Shown here: positions 1-8,347 of the stretch, piece after piece | Layout: each line of letters starts with the position of its first letter | Position numbering within the stretch: the first letter of the stretch is position 1 | Origin: Chryseobacterium gleum | GTDB lineage: Bacteria; Bacteroidota; Bacteroidia; Flavobacteriales; Weeksellaceae | NCBI RefSeq assembly: GCF_900636535.1 | Contig: NZ_LR134289.1 | Span: 5,419,501-5,483,500 of the forward strand | DNA length: 64,000 nt | Direction of reading: 5' to 3' | Translations under genes and position numbers: made by a program | The notes under the pieces: model-generated | The model's database searches: none | What the model was told of the DNA's origin: nothing | Seen by the model: the letters and a program-made list of their open reading frames with translations, nothing else

Positions 1-1544
1 TGATTGAAAACCAGGATTATATAATAAAACCTGAAGGGTATGATATTCCCTTCAATGCAGCGAGAATTCACGGGATTACTACGAAAATTGCCAATGAGGA
101 AGGACGAGATCTTCAGGAGATTCTAGAAGAATTCTCCAAAGTTTTGGAAAAAGTAAGAGTAGTTTCCGGACATAATGTAGAATTCGACTATAATATTGTA
201 GGAGCAGAATTTTACAGAAAAAATCTAAAAGACAATCTCCAGGAAAAGCCCAAAGCAGATACCATGATTTTGGGTGCCGACTTCTGTCAGCTTGGCGGAG
301 GACGTGGAGGAAGATTTAAACCCCCGAAACTTGAAGAGCTTTATGAAAAACTTTACGGAAGTAAGTTTGATGAGGCCCATAATGCTGCTGCCGACGTAAA
401 TGCAACGGCCAGAGCTTTCTTCGAAATGGTAAGAATTGGAGTAGTTCCTGCAGAAACATTAAAGATTTCGGAAGACCAGCTGGCCTATTTCAAGAGTCTT
501 TACCCGGATCCGATCAAGCCCTTCAATATTGTTATCAGAAGGCAGGTTGCTGATTTTCATAATAAGAAAAAGCAGCAGGATTTTGGAAGCATTGATGAAA
601 TTGATTTAGGTAAATATTTCAATTTTGATAACCATAGTGTTTTCTCCACACTTACAGCTACTTCAAGCATCAATGATCTGATTAAAAAAGCTTCTGACGA
701 AAACTTTCCGGCTGTCGGAATGGTGGATCTTGGAAATATGATGGGAGCTTTTAAGTTTGTTTCAGCAGTGGAAGGGGCTAATGCAGACAGAGCGAAAAAA
801 CATAAAGAATATCTTGCCAAAAAACAGGAAGCAGAAGAAAACGGAACTGAATTTAATGAAGAAGAACCTGTTTCAGAACCGCTTATTCCTGTTGTGGGTT
901 GTGAATTTTATATTTCAGACCGTTACGAGCAAAAGCAGTTTACAAAAGACGATCCTGACAGGAGAACGCAGGTGGTGCTTCTGGCAAAAGATTTTAACGG
1001 GTATAAAAATCTGGCAAAGCTTTCCAGTATTGGTTTTCTTAAAGGATTCTATTTTGGAGTTCCAAGGGTAAGCCGTGAACTGATTGCCCAATATAAAGAA
1101 GGAGTTATTGCTTTAACTTCCGGAATTATGGGGGATATTCCTGATGCGATCTTGAATACCGGTGAACAGAAAGGAGAGGAGCTTTTCAAATGGTGGAAAG
1201 ATACTTTTGAAGATGATTTTTATGTACAGATTCAAAATCATAAACTTCCTGAAGAAGAGCATTTGAATGAAGTGCTGTTATATCTGGCGGATAAATATAA
1301 TGTCAAAATTTTAGCTCAGAACGAGACTTTTTACACCAATAAAGATGATGCCAATATCCAGGATATTGTAAGCTGTATCAAAGATGGTGAAAAACTCACA
1401 ACACCTATAGGAAAAGGGTTTGGTAAAAGAAGGGGACTGGCTACAGGTGAATATTATATCAAGAGTTCAGATGAAATAAAAGAAGCTTTTTTAGCTTATC
1501 CTGATGCATTTGATGCTTATGAAGAATTTACGGGCGAAATTTAA
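1..1544 (+). CDS. dnaE: DNA polymerase III alpha subunit, N-terminal part (exonuclease + PHP), 5' partial and frameshifted
   Basis: The reading frame is open from base 3, so the true start lies left of the window; the first in-frame candidate inside it is only an internal TTG at 144. The translated start carries DEDDh exonuclease motifs: ARIHGIT near bases 60-80, then GHNVEFD, then HNAAADV (ExoIII). This is a DnaQ-type proofreading domain fused ahead of the polymerase, as in other Bacteroidota DnaE proteins of about 1,500 residues. A PHP domain follows (bases ~600-1530), but one metal-site motif reads VDLGN where active family members have a T-D-H-G type sequence, so it is probably catalytically dead. 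The frame ends at TAA 1542-1544 in the middle of the protein; the sequence continues in the next frame (1504-4542). Replicative polymerase of the chromosome, cytoplasmic. Confidence 0.93.
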   Translation, partial: IENQDYIIKPEGYDIPFNAARIHGITTKIANEEGRDLQEILEEFSKVLEKVRVVSGHNVEFDYNIVGAEFYRKNLKDNLQEKPKADTMILGADFCQLGGGRGGRFKPPKLEELYEKLYGSKFDEAHNAAADVNATARAFFEMVRIGVVPAETLKISEDQLAYFKSLYPDPIKPFNIVIRRQVADFHNKKKQQDFGSIDEIDLGKYFNFDNHSVFSTLTATSSINDLIKKASDENFPAVGMVDLGNMMGAFKFVSAVEGANADRAKKHKEYLAKKQEAEENGTEFNEEEPVSEPLIPVVGCEFYISDRYEQKQFTKDDPDRRTQVVLLAKDFNGYKNLAKLSSIGFLKGFYFGVPRVSRELIAQYKEGVIALTSGIMGDIPDAILNTGEQKGEELFKWWKDTFEDDFYVQIQNHKLPEEEHLNEVLLYLADKYNVKILAQNETFYTNKDDANIQDIVSCIKDGEKLTTPIGKGFGKRRGLATGEYYIKSSDEIKEAFLAYPDAFDAYEEFTGEI

Positions 1545-4542
1545 ACCTTATACCTTAAAGAGAGATGTACTGCTTCCTAAGTTTGATATCCCCGAAGAAT
1601 TTATCCATGCAGAAGATGAGGTAGATGGTGGGAAAAGAGGAGAGATGGCTTATTTGACGCATCTTACCTATGAAGGAGCAAAAAACAGATATGGAGAAGA
1701 AGGTATTACCGATGAAATCAAAGAGCGTCTTGACTTTGAGCTTGAAGTAATTGCCAATACCGGTTATCCGGGATACTTCCTTATTGTACAGGATTTCTGT
1801 AACGAGGCCCGTAAAATGGGAGTTTGGGTTGGTCCGGGAAGAGGTTCTGCTGCAGGATCTGCGGTAGCTTACTGTATCGGAATTACCAATGTTGACCCTA
1901 TTAAATACGACCTCCTTTTTGAGAGGTTCCTGAACCCGGAAAGGGTATCCATGCCCGATATTGATATTGACTTTGATGACGAAGGAAGAGACAGGGTTAT
2001 CAAATGGGTAATTGAAAAATACGGACAGAGCCAGGTAGCACAGATCATTACCTATTCTGTACTTGGAGGAAAGTCTGCCATTAAAGATGCCGGAAGAGTA
2101 CTGGATGTTCCGATTCCGGATACGAATAATATTGCCAAGCTGATTCCTTCCACACCCGGAATGAACATTGCAAAAGCTTTAGCAAAATATGATAAGCTAA
2201 AGCCGGAAGAGCAGATGCTCGTTGATGAAATGAGATACGTTCTCGAGAGTCCGGATGATTCGCGGCACGGAGTTCTGGCCAGTGCTAAAAAGATGGAAGG
2301 CTGTATCAGAAATACCGGAATTCACGCCTGTGGGGTGATCATCACACCGGAAGATGTGAGCAACCTGGTTCCTGTGACGATTGCTGCAAAAGATGCTGAT
2401 ATCCTCGTGTCTCAGTTTGATAACTCGGTAGCAGAAAGTGCAGGTCTTCTGAAGATGGACTTCCTGGGGCTCAGAACACTGACGATCATTAAAGACGCTT
2501 TAAAACTGGTGAAAGCAAGGCATGGAGTTGATATTGATCCCGATCTTATTCCGCTTGATGATGCTAAAACCTATCAGTTATTTAAAGAAGGAAGAACAGT
2601 AGGGATTTTCCAGTATGAAAGTCCCGGGATGCAAAAATACATGAGAGAGCTTAAACCAACGGTTTTTGCCGATCTTATCGCTATGAATGCCTTGTATCGT
2701 CCAGGCCCTATTAAGTATATTCCAAACTTTATTAACAGAAAGCATGGAATTGAAGAAATCGTTTATGACTTGCCGGAAACGGAAGAATATTTAAAAGAAA
2801 CATACGGAATTACCGTTTATCAGGAGCAGGTAATGCTTTTGTCCCAGAAGCTGGCTAATTTCACCAAAGGTGAGGCCGATACGCTAAGAAAAGCAATGGG
2901 TAAAAAGCAGATTGACGTTCTGAATAAAATGTATCCGAAATTTATTGAAGGTGGTCGCAAAAACAACCTGAATGAGGAAAGACTGGAAAAAATCTGGAAT
3001 GACTGGAAAGCCTTTGCAGAATATGCCTTCAATAAGTCTCACTCAACATGTTATGCCTTTATCGCTTATCAGACTGCTTATTTAAAAGCCAATTACCCGG
3101 CAGAATATATGGCGAGTGTGATGAGTAACAACATTAACAATACAGATTCAATTACTATGTTCATGGAGGATTGTAAAAGTATGGGCGTGGATGTATTAGG
3201 TCCCGATGTTAATGAATCTCAATATAAATTCTCAGTAAACGAAAAAGGGCAGATCCGTTTCGGGCTGGGAGCGATTAAGGGAATAGGTGAAGGGCCGAGC
3301 GAGGCGATCACCAGAGAAAGGGAAAACGGAAGATTCAAAAATATCTATGATTTCTTTGAAAGAATTTTGCCTTCCCAGATGAATAAAAGGGTAGCGGAGA
3401 GTTTGGTGCTAGCCGGTGCATTTGACGAGCTGGATTCATTCCACAGAGGTCAGTATTTTGATATTGATATGGCCGGGAAAACAAACCTGGAAAGACTGAT
3501 CAGATACGGACAAAGCTTTCAGGAAAGTAAAAATGAGATGGAACACTCGTTATTTGCAGATTTTGCGGAAGAAGTTCAGATTGAACAGCCTAAACTTGCA
3601 CCATGTCCCGAATGGCCAAATATGCATAAGCTCAATAAAGAAAAAGAGATTATTGGTTTCTACCTTTCTGCACATCCGCTGGATGAATTTAAATATCAGT
3701 TTCAGTTTATGCAGGGACAGCTTTCCAAGAAAGCGGTTCTTGAGAAAAATGAAGAAGAAAAGGTAGTTACAGATGAAGCACCTGTTTTGGAGCAGGATGC
3801 CCTGGACGATGCTGTGGATCTTACTGAGATTGTTTCAGATGATGTAGTGGCAGGTGAAGAGGAAGTTATAGAAGAAGTGACCAAAAAAGCAGAACCAAAA
3901 GGAAATTTCCTGTTCCTGAATCTCGATGAAGTGGATGCTTATAAGGAGCAGGCCTTTGCCAACAAGCAGGAAGAATTGTTTGAAGAGAAAAAGAAAGACT
4001 GGAAAACCCTTCAGAAAGAAAGAGAAAACGGTGGCGGAGGAAAAGAGTATACTGTCGCCGGTCTAATTACGGAATACAGAGTTCAGGATGGTTTCAGAAG
4101 TGGTGAGAAGGTTGCTTTTGTTACGCTGGAAGACTATTCCGGTTCATATTCATTCAGATTGGGGGACAGAGATTATATGAGGCTGAAGGAAAAGCTGGAG
4201 GTTCAGAGATTTGTTATATTTAAAATAAAATTTGCCCAGGTGAAAGACGGAAGAGTTTTCGTTAATGTAGTTGATGTTATAGAGCTTCAGGAAGCATTCG
4301 AAAGATTTGCAAAAAGTATTTCGCTTGTAATGGATGTAATGGATGTAAGGCCTGAAGATCTTGATTTTTTCAGAACAGTTCTGGATCGGAATAAAGGAAA
4401 TCAAAAGCTGAAGTTTTTTATTAAAAACCTTGAAGATGATTCCCATATTGAAGTGCAGTCTATGAAGCACTCAGTTGATCTGAATGGAGATCTGATCAAA
4501 GAAATTCAGTTATTGAATAAATATGAGTTTTATTTGAATTAG
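1504..4542 (+). CDS. dnaE: DNA polymerase III alpha subunit, polymerase core and C-terminal part (after frameshift)
   Basis: This is the continuation of dnaE in the +1 frame. Homology to DnaE begins at about base 1536 (KFKPYTLKRDVLLPKFDIP), so the ATG at 1504 is probably not a natural start. The palm motif GPGRGSAAGSA is at residues 110-120 of this frame, and the catalytic aspartates lie in PDIDIDF (residues 151-157). The fingers, the tandem HhH region and a C-terminal OB fold (bases ~4045-4270) follow. An acidic, Glu-rich linker at ~3745-3900 precedes the OB fold. Deleting a single base in GGGCGAAA (1533-1540) would join both frames as EEFTGKFKPY. A single-copy replicase must be made, so either the sequence has an error here, translation shifts frame, or an intact copy exists elsewhere. 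A strong terminator follows. Confidence 0.93.
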   Translation: MHLMLMKNLRAKFKPYTLKRDVLLPKFDIPEEFIHAEDEVDGGKRGEMAYLTHLTYEGAKNRYGEEGITDEIKERLDFELEVIANTGYPGYFLIVQDFCNEARKMGVWVGPGRGSAAGSAVAYCIGITNVDPIKYDLLFERFLNPERVSMPDIDIDFDDEGRDRVIKWVIEKYGQSQVAQIITYSVLGGKSAIKDAGRVLDVPIPDTNNIAKLIPSTPGMNIAKALAKYDKLKPEEQMLVDEMRYVLESPDDSRHGVLASAKKMEGCIRNTGIHACGVIITPEDVSNLVPVTIAAKDADILVSQFDNSVAESAGLLKMDFLGLRTLTIIKDALKLVKARHGVDIDPDLIPLDDAKTYQLFKEGRTVGIFQYESPGMQKYMRELKPTVFADLIAMNALYRPGPIKYIPNFINRKHGIEEIVYDLPETEEYLKETYGITVYQEQVMLLSQKLANFTKGEADTLRKAMGKKQIDVLNKMYPKFIEGGRKNNLNEERLEKIWNDWKAFAEYAFNKSHSTCYAFIAYQTAYLKANYPAEYMASVMSNNINNTDSITMFMEDCKSMGVDVLGPDVNESQYKFSVNEKGQIRFGLGAIKGIGEGPSEAITRERENGRFKNIYDFFERILPSQMNKRVAESLVLAGAFDELDSFHRGQYFDIDMAGKTNLERLIRYGQSFQESKNEMEHSLFADFAEEVQIEQPKLAPCPEWPNMHKLNKEKEIIGFYLSAHPLDEFKYQFQFMQGQLSKKAVLEKNEEEKVVTDEAPVLEQDALDDAVDLTEIVSDDVVAGEEEVIEEVTKKAEPKGNFLFLNLDEVDAYKEQAFANKQEELFEEKKKDWKTLQKERENGGGGKEYTVAGLITEYRVQDGFRSGEKVAFVTLEDYSGSYSFRLGDRDYMRLKEKLEVQRFVIFKIKFAQVKDGRVFVNVVDVIELQEAFERFAKSISLVMDVMDVRPEDLDFFRTVLDRNKGNQKLKFFIKNLEDDSHIEVQSMKHSVDLNGDLIKEIQLLNKYEFYLN

Positions 4543-4570
4543 AATATAAAAAAATAAAATATTAATGTAT

Positions 4571-4598
4571 AAGAGTGGCTTAGGTCACTCTTTTTTTG
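4571..4598 (+). terminator. Rho-independent terminator of dnaE
   Basis: A 7-bp stem AAGAGTG/CACTCTT (arms 4571-4577 and 4586-4592) is followed by a run of T to 4597. It lies 29 bases after the dnaE stop. Confidence 0.85.
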
Positions 4599-4895
4599 TT
4601 TGCATATTGAGAATATTTATGAAAAAAAATTAATGTGTTTTTATGTTAATTAGAAAAATTTTCTGAAGTCTATTTTAATTATATGGTAATTAAAGTGCTG
4701 ATTGTCAATTATTTGATGTTTTTCAATGTATTGCGAAATAAATATTAAAATTAAATAAACGTTTGATTTTATTTTGTTTTTATACTCTTTTTATTTGTTT
4801 TTATTTAAAATTTTATGATATTTTTTTGGTATTTCTTTTAAAAATTAAATTAATATTTATACATTTACCGCCCTAACTTTTATTATTACTATTTT
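4599..4895. other. AT-rich intergenic region, no gene seen
   Basis: After the dnaE terminator about 300 bases hold no convincing reading frame on either strand. The stretch is extremely A/T rich. TACATTTA at 4860-4867 is one mismatch from the flavobacterial -7 box TAnnTTTG and sits 28 bases before the next start codon, but no TTG stands 17-23 bases upstream, so a promoter here is only tentative. Confidence 0.5.
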
Positions 4896-7800
4896 ATGAA
4901 GAAACTATTACTTTCGTGTCTGGCTTCTTTAAGTATGGGAGTCTATGCACAAACCAACATCGCCAACTATACTTTTTCTAAAAGTACGGGGGTGACTTAC
5001 ACCTCAATTACAGGAGGTACAAAATTATTTCCGGTGGGAAATAATACAACTTATGATAATGACGTATCTGCGGCAATTCCTCTTTCTTCCCCTTTTAATT
5101 TTGGAGGTGTTGCGATGACTACATGTTATGTGAGTGCTAATGGATTTATAGCCTTTGGAGCTGCACCTTCAGGGACAAACTATACTCCATTGTCATCTCT
5201 GGGATCAACAACAGGAGCTATTTCAGCCTTTGGGCAGGATGGAGGTTTTTCATCGTCAGATACAACACAGCCACCCGGAAATCATGAAGTAAGATATGAG
5301 GATCTGGGAACTGAGTTTGTAGTACAGTGGCAGGATCATGCCAATTACAGCAACAGATCTACTGAAAGGTTGAATTTTCAAATCCGTCTTGTGTATGCTA
5401 CCGGAGAAATCAAAATCATATATGGAAACTGTACAGATCCTGGAACCAGTACCTCCAACAGTACACCTCAGGTAGGAATAAGGGGTAATAGTACTACCTA
5501 CGCTTCAAATGTTAACTCTCTGATGATTGGAAATATACCTTCCGGTACTACCTGCGACTGGTCTAAAGCTGTTACCGGTAGTGCTAATAGCAGCACTATG
5601 CTGTTCTCCAGTACAACCAATGCAAGTGTTAAAATTCCGGCCGGATTGCAGTATAAATGGACTCCAGGTACGCAGGCACCAGTAAGAACTTTTGCTGCTG
5701 CAACTGCAATTGCTAATAATGCTGCGACAATCAACTGGACTGCTCCAACAGGAGCAACAGCTTACAATGTCCAGTATAGAGCGGTTGGAAGTTGTGACTG
5801 GACTGACTTCGCTGGTAATCCGGTTTCTGCTGCTTCTGCCACAATTACAGGGCTGGCGCAGAATACAACTTATCAGGTACAGGTACAAGCTTTAAATGGT
5901 TCGGTGCAATCTGTTTACTCTCATATTCCAAATGCTGCAGGAACAGGAAGTGGTTATGCTTCTACAGGATCTTTTACAACATTGGCTAATTGTACAAGTA
6001 CAGTTACTGGTCTTTCTTCTTCTGCTTTAACTCCTGAAACCGCAACGATAAGCTGGACTGCTTCAACAACGCCTCCAGGTAATGGATATGAATATTATTA
6101 TTCTACATCTTCCACTACACCTGTTTCAACGGTTACTCCTTCAGGTTCTGTAGGTGCCGGAATAACAACTGCAAATTTATCCGGTCTGGTTCCTTCAACT
6201 CAGTATTATTATTGGGTGAGAGCAAATTGTAACGGAACAGATAAAGGAGTATGGTCAAGTTCAGCTAACTTTACAACATTAGGTCTTTGTCCTACAGTTA
6301 CCGCTCCGGCATCCAGTGCTACAGGAGTAAGCGTAAACCCTACAATAACATGGAATGCTGTAAATGGGGCTACAGGCTACAAGTTAAAAGTTGGAACAAC
6401 TTCAGGTGGTAATGATATTTTAGATACGGATATTGCTGGTGGAGCTAATACATCTTATACTTTCACTTCTCCATTAAATTTTTCAACAACTTATTATTAC
6501 TCTGTTACTGCATATACTGCTAATATTACAGGGCCGGCTACAGCATGTACGGTAAGATCTTTCCAAACAATATGTACTTCTACCAACTTACCATATACTT
6601 TAGATTTTGAAAATGTTACGACGCCTGCTTTACCTATCTGTACAACAGTTGTTAATAGTGGTTCTGGAAATCTCTGGAAAACAGCAACTGGACCTACTGG
6701 CTTTACAGGAAAAGTACTTAACTACTCATACAACAGCACTAATGCTGCTAATACGTGGTTCTTTACACAAGGACTGAACCTTACAGCCGGTGTTAGCTAC
6801 AGAATCAAATATAAATATGCAAATTCAACAGGAACGACACAATATCCTGAAAAATTAAAAGTTGCTTATGGATCGTCAGCTACAAGTGCAGCTATGACAA
6901 ATACTTTAGCTGACTACCCTAATATTACCGGTGGAACAGCCACAAGTGCTTTCGTAGATTTTACACCAAGCGCAACTGGTATTTATTATTTTGGATTCCA
7001 GGCTTATTCTGTCGCGGATATGAACCAGATTTATGTTGATGATATTTATATAGACGCTACTCCTACTTGTTCAGAACCATCAGGTGTTACTGTTTCTGCT
7101 ATTACAAACGGTGGCGCAAATGTTTCATGGACTGCTCCTGCTGCAGCTCCTGGAAATGGATATGAATATTATTATTCTACAAGCAGTACTGCTCCTACAG
7201 CTTCTACAACTGCTTCGGGAACCAGCACTACAGCTTCAGCATCTTTATCCGGGTTATCTGCTTCTACAACCTACTATGTTTGGGTGAGATCTGTATGTAG
7301 TGCTTCTGATAAGAGTGTCTGGACTTCTCCGGCAACTGTTTTCACTACACTTTGTAACGCAGTAACAGCTCCGTTCTCTCAAAACTTTGATGCAGGAGTT
7401 GCTCCAAGCTGCTGGAATAATGTAAATCCGACGGCAACTACTACTGATGCGAATCTTTTCTGGAAATTCTCAGGATCAGCAGATTATGGTGCAAATACAG
7501 CTAACAATGGAAGACCGGCAGGTACTTACGCCTGGGTAGATGCAAGTTCGCCATATAGCGGAGCAGGAGTGAATACAGTGCAATTGGTTACTCCTTCTGT
7601 GAATCTGGCAGGATTAACTGCACCGCTTGTTTCTTTTGACTGGTTTAAAAATCATTCAACATCAACTTCTACTACAGTTTCTCCATCTACTTATGATAAC
7701 AATAAACTTACTGTAGAGGTAAATGATGGAAATGGTTGGATAGAGATCTTTAGTGATAATACAAACCTGAATCAATGGAGAACAGTTGCTGTTCCTTTAG

Positions 7801-8177
7801 CAGCTTCTTATATCGGGGCTACTATTCAGGTAAGATTTACTGTAAATAAAAATGTAAATGGTAACGGATACTTCTATGATGATGTTCTTTTAGATAATGT
7901 TGAAATAAAACAAAATCCTAACTTGGCAACTTCTGAAACTTCTGTGAAAGAGAATAAGATTAATGTATATCCTAATCCGTTTACTGATACATTAACAATT
8001 TCTGATGTTTCTAAAGTACAATCAGTTTCAATTGTTGATGTTTCCGGAAGATTGATTAAAACAATTGAAAAACCTTCTTCTGAACTTCAGTTGAGAGATC
8101 TGAAAGAAGGATTATATCTGGTTGTTTTGAATATGAAAGACGGATCTAAGCAAACCATTAAAGCAATTAAAAGATAA
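4896..8177 (+). CDS. Secreted fibronectin type III / jelly-roll protein with T9SS type A sorting domain
   Basis: A 1,093-residue secreted protein. A signal peptide covers residues 1-18 (hydrophobic core LLLSCLASL, cleavage near VYAQ). Fibronectin III-like modules lie at about 258-360, 365-461, 462-557 and 724-820, recognisable by the ISWTA and YYYWVRA signatures. Between them are two jelly-roll (MAM/cleaved-adhesin-like) modules: 560-720 opens with LPYTLDFENV and ends YVDDIYID, and 820-1008 opens with FSQNFD. Residues ~1014-1093 form a type A T9SS domain (VYPNPFTDTL, then GLYLV, then a basic KAIKR end). The protein is expected at the outer surface or in the medium, probably as an adhesin or substrate-binding protein; no catalytic motif was seen. 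The next gene is a paralogue sharing the jelly-roll module and the tail. Confidence 0.9.
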   Translation: MKKLLLSCLASLSMGVYAQTNIANYTFSKSTGVTYTSITGGTKLFPVGNNTTYDNDVSAAIPLSSPFNFGGVAMTTCYVSANGFIAFGAAPSGTNYTPLSSLGSTTGAISAFGQDGGFSSSDTTQPPGNHEVRYEDLGTEFVVQWQDHANYSNRSTERLNFQIRLVYATGEIKIIYGNCTDPGTSTSNSTPQVGIRGNSTTYASNVNSLMIGNIPSGTTCDWSKAVTGSANSSTMLFSSTTNASVKIPAGLQYKWTPGTQAPVRTFAAATAIANNAATINWTAPTGATAYNVQYRAVGSCDWTDFAGNPVSAASATITGLAQNTTYQVQVQALNGSVQSVYSHIPNAAGTGSGYASTGSFTTLANCTSTVTGLSSSALTPETATISWTASTTPPGNGYEYYYSTSSTTPVSTVTPSGSVGAGITTANLSGLVPSTQYYYWVRANCNGTDKGVWSSSANFTTLGLCPTVTAPASSATGVSVNPTITWNAVNGATGYKLKVGTTSGGNDILDTDIAGGANTSYTFTSPLNFSTTYYYSVTAYTANITGPATACTVRSFQTICTSTNLPYTLDFENVTTPALPICTTVVNSGSGNLWKTATGPTGFTGKVLNYSYNSTNAANTWFFTQGLNLTAGVSYRIKYKYANSTGTTQYPEKLKVAYGSSATSAAMTNTLADYPNITGGTATSAFVDFTPSATGIYYFGFQAYSVADMNQIYVDDIYIDATPTCSEPSGVTVSAITNGGANVSWTAPAAAPGNGYEYYYSTSSTAPTASTTASGTSTTASASLSGLSASTTYYVWVRSVCSASDKSVWTSPATVFTTLCNAVTAPFSQNFDAGVAPSCWNNVNPTATTTDANLFWKFSGSADYGANTANNGRPAGTYAWVDASSPYSGAGVNTVQLVTPSVNLAGLTAPLVSFDWFKNHSTSTSTTVSPSTYDNNKLTVEVNDGNGWIEIFSDNTNLNQWRTVAVPLAASYIGATIQVRFTVNKNVNGNGYFYDDVLLDNVEIKQNPNLATSETSVKENKINVYPNPFTDTLTISDVSKVQSVSIVDVSGRLIKTIEKPSSELQLRDLKEGLYLVVLNMKDGSKQTIKAIKR

Positions 8178-8202
8178 GTGACTTTTAAATGATATGGAAA
8201 AA

Positions 8203-8232
8203 AGGACTGCTCAATTTGAGCAGTCTTTTTTT
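8203..8232 (+). terminator. Rho-independent terminator
   Basis: An 8-bp perfect stem GACTGCTC/GAGCAGTC (8205-8212, 8218-8225) with a 5-base loop is followed by seven T. It closes the 4896-8177 gene. Confidence 0.9.
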
Positions 8233-8242
8233 ATGAGTGGAA

Positions 8243-8273
8243 TTGTCTTTTGTTGAAGGAAAGTTTACATTTG
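8243..8273 (+). promoter_or_regulatory. Flavobacterial promoter for the 8348 gene
   Basis: TTG at 8243-8245, a 20-base spacer and TACATTTG at 8266-8273 exactly match the flavobacterial TTG-N17..23-TAnnTTTG form. Transcription would start near 8280, giving a leader of about 65 bases. Confidence 0.7.
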
Positions 8274-8347
8274 TTGTCATATTATAAATAAATAATTTTT
8301 TTTGTTGCTGATTTTCACTAGATTTGATCAACTAATACTGTTTTTAT

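Noticed and set aside
557..820. Reading frames on the opposite strand inside dnaE and other large genes
   Set aside because: They are antisense shadows: no start context, no domain, and they lie wholly within genes with strong family matches.
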